A DNA stretch of 14,324 nt, taken from Verrucomicrobiota bacterium (GTDB lineage: Bacteria > Verrucomicrobiota > Verrucomicrobiia > Limisphaerales > UBA1100). Made by a program: the position numbers and the translations under genes. Below, in pieces: positions 13,514 to 14,324 of this stretch; within the stretch, counting starts at the first letter, position 1, and the number at the start of each line of letters is the position of its first letter. Under the pieces are notes generated by a model. That model was not told where the DNA came from. It ran no database searches and saw only the letters and a list, made by a program, of their open reading frames with translations. The DNA is taken from contig JAPKDK010000048.1 of assembly GCA_028872645.1 (NCBI GenBank), forward strand, positions 1 to 14,324, in the 5' to 3' direction.

Positions 13514-14324
13514 TTATCGGTGGCTCCAGCCGAATCTTGGGGATAGTGGTGGCCAGTAGACAAAGGAGGATTTGCCGATGACGTTGCGCATTGGAAGCTG
13601 CCCCCACGTGCGGGAATCGGAGCTGTTGGTGGTGTTGTCGCCAAACATTAGGTAATGACTGGGCTTCATTTTGAGCGTGGTTTGGGCATTTTTAAAATTA
13701 CGGGCAAGGTCTTTCCATTGGGCGCTTTTGTGGCTGTTGTTTACGTGACCGGAATAAACTGAATCAGCTGCCGTGTGCACGGGGGTCGATACTAAGCTGC
13801 CGTTGATGATTCTGTGTTCAATCGAAAAATCATAAAGGAATTCAAAGCCAGGATCATTGGCGTCCACGCGCCTGCCATCAATTCGGATATGGCGATCGCG
13901 GCCAATGGAAATGGATTCACCACCCAAAGCAACAAGCCGTTTGATGTAAAAAAGTTCGGGTGACACAACACCTTTTGTCGTAAAAACACTGATGTCCCCG
14001 CGTCGCGGGCGTCGAAAATTATAGGTGATTCGATTGACAAATAAATGGTCGCCGGTTTTGACTCTCATTTTAAAAATGTATTCGCCTTTGGAGAATTCAT
14101 CCCAGACGAGGGGTTGCCCGTAGTCGACCGCGGACGGGTCGCGGGAGTTGGATTGTTTGAGAACGGGGCTTTGGTGAGAGTCTAAGGGAGGAAACCATTC
14201 GGATTTCTCAAATGTTTTTCCGGTGTCCAAATCTTTGAAAACTAGAATCTGTTTGCTGATTAGGGGGAAAGTGGATTTGGGAGATTTGATTTCAATCAGC
14301 TGCCAGTTGCCCTCGGCTTGCATG
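13514..14324 (-). CDS. lepB: Signal peptidase I (partial, cut by right edge)
   Basis: The C-terminal 269 residues of an S26-family signal peptidase I, the membrane protease that removes signal peptides from exported proteins. Visible boxes: VKTGDHLFVNRITYNFRRPR (88-107), RGDISVF (108-114), YIKRLVALGGESISI with the catalytic lysine K128, and the C-terminal GDNTTNSSDSRTWG (228-241). The catalytic serine box (SMxPT) that usually sits just before GDHLFV in E. coli-type enzymes is absent at that place. Some PVC enzymes, as I recall, carry it far upstream before a long insertion, which would put it beyond the window edge. The ATG at 14321-14323 is therefore probably internal. A second insertion of about 70 residues separates the lysine box and the GDN box. 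The coding strand runs off the edge at 14324. Convergent with glgA across about 150 bases. Confidence 0.85.
   Translation of the reverse strand, partial: MQAEGNWQLIEIKSPKSTFPLISKQILVFKDLDTGKTFEKSEWFPPLDSHQSPVLKQSNSRDPSAVDYGQPLVWDEFSKGEYIFKMRVKTGDHLFVNRITYNFRRPRRGDISVFTTKGVVSPELFYIKRLVALGGESISIGRDRHIRIDGRRVDANDPGFEFLYDFSIEHRIINGSLVSTPVHTAADSVYSGHVNNSHKSAQWKDLARNFKNAQTTLKMKPSHYLMFGDNTTNSSDSRTWGQLPMRNVIGKSSFVYWPPLSPRFGWSHR

Noticed and set aside
1..14324. CRISPR array, insertion sequence, integrase, phage or defence genes
   Set aside because: No repeated spacers, terminal inverted repeats or matching protein motifs seen on either strand.

Overview
This 14.3 kb window reads as an ordinary chromosomal segment of a PVC-superphylum bacterium, most likely a marine or freshwater Verrucomicrobiota (Pedosphaera/Limisphaera-like). 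That assignment is an inference from three things: an S1-type sulfatase, a Gfo/Idh/MocA oxidoreductase + PIG-L deacetylase + NagB-like isomerase cassette of the kind common in Planctomycetes and Verrucomicrobia, and a signal peptidase I with long family-specific insertions. No mobile element, prophage, CRISPR array or integrase is visible. Genes are dense and intergenic gaps are short; none exceeds about 150 bases.

Layout, left half. The window opens with the tail of an unidentified plus-strand gene (1-93). Convergent to it is lysS (minus). Divergent from lysS is a secreted sulfatase of the heparan-N-sulfatase type (plus), which ends 3 bases from the stop codon of a convergent small FHA-domain membrane protein (minus). 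Then, all on the minus strand, come carA, a secreted thioredoxin-like protein, pyrC, and a previously uncalled 38-residue membrane peptide whose stop codon overlaps the pyrC start (ATGA). The sORF, pyrC and thioredoxin look like one transcription unit ending at a good intrinsic terminator (4978-5005). carA restarts from its own promoter-like sequence just past it.

Layout, right half. A tRNA-Gly(TCC) with a near-consensus promoter (plus) faces a DUF2064/TIGR04282 glycosyltransferase (minus). Divergent from the latter is a tightly packed plus-strand cassette: Gfo/Idh/MocA oxidoreductase, PIG-L/LmbE-type deacetylase and a NagB-fold protein, spaced by 1-2 bases. This is followed by serS and glgA (6 bases apart). 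The window ends with a minus-strand lepB-like signal peptidase I cut by the right edge.

How the genes work together. Housekeeping functions are translation (lysS, serS, tRNA-Gly), pyrimidine synthesis (carA, pyrC; no carB, pyrB, pyrD, pyrE or pyrF here), glycogen synthesis (glgA) and protein export (lepB). The accessory theme is amino sugars. The three-gene cassette fits oxidation, de-N-acetylation and isomerisation/deamination of an amino sugar, and the sulfatase resembles enzymes that remove N-sulfate from glucosamine. A link between these two loci is speculative. The NagB-like protein keeps the overall motif layout of glucosamine-6-phosphate deaminase but has changed catalytic positions, so its reaction is open.

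Many starts in this window lack a Shine-Dalgarno sequence (serS, sulfatase, carA, glgA, pyrC). Two of them (serS, sulfatase) have promoter-like elements so close to the start codon that leaderless mRNAs are plausible.
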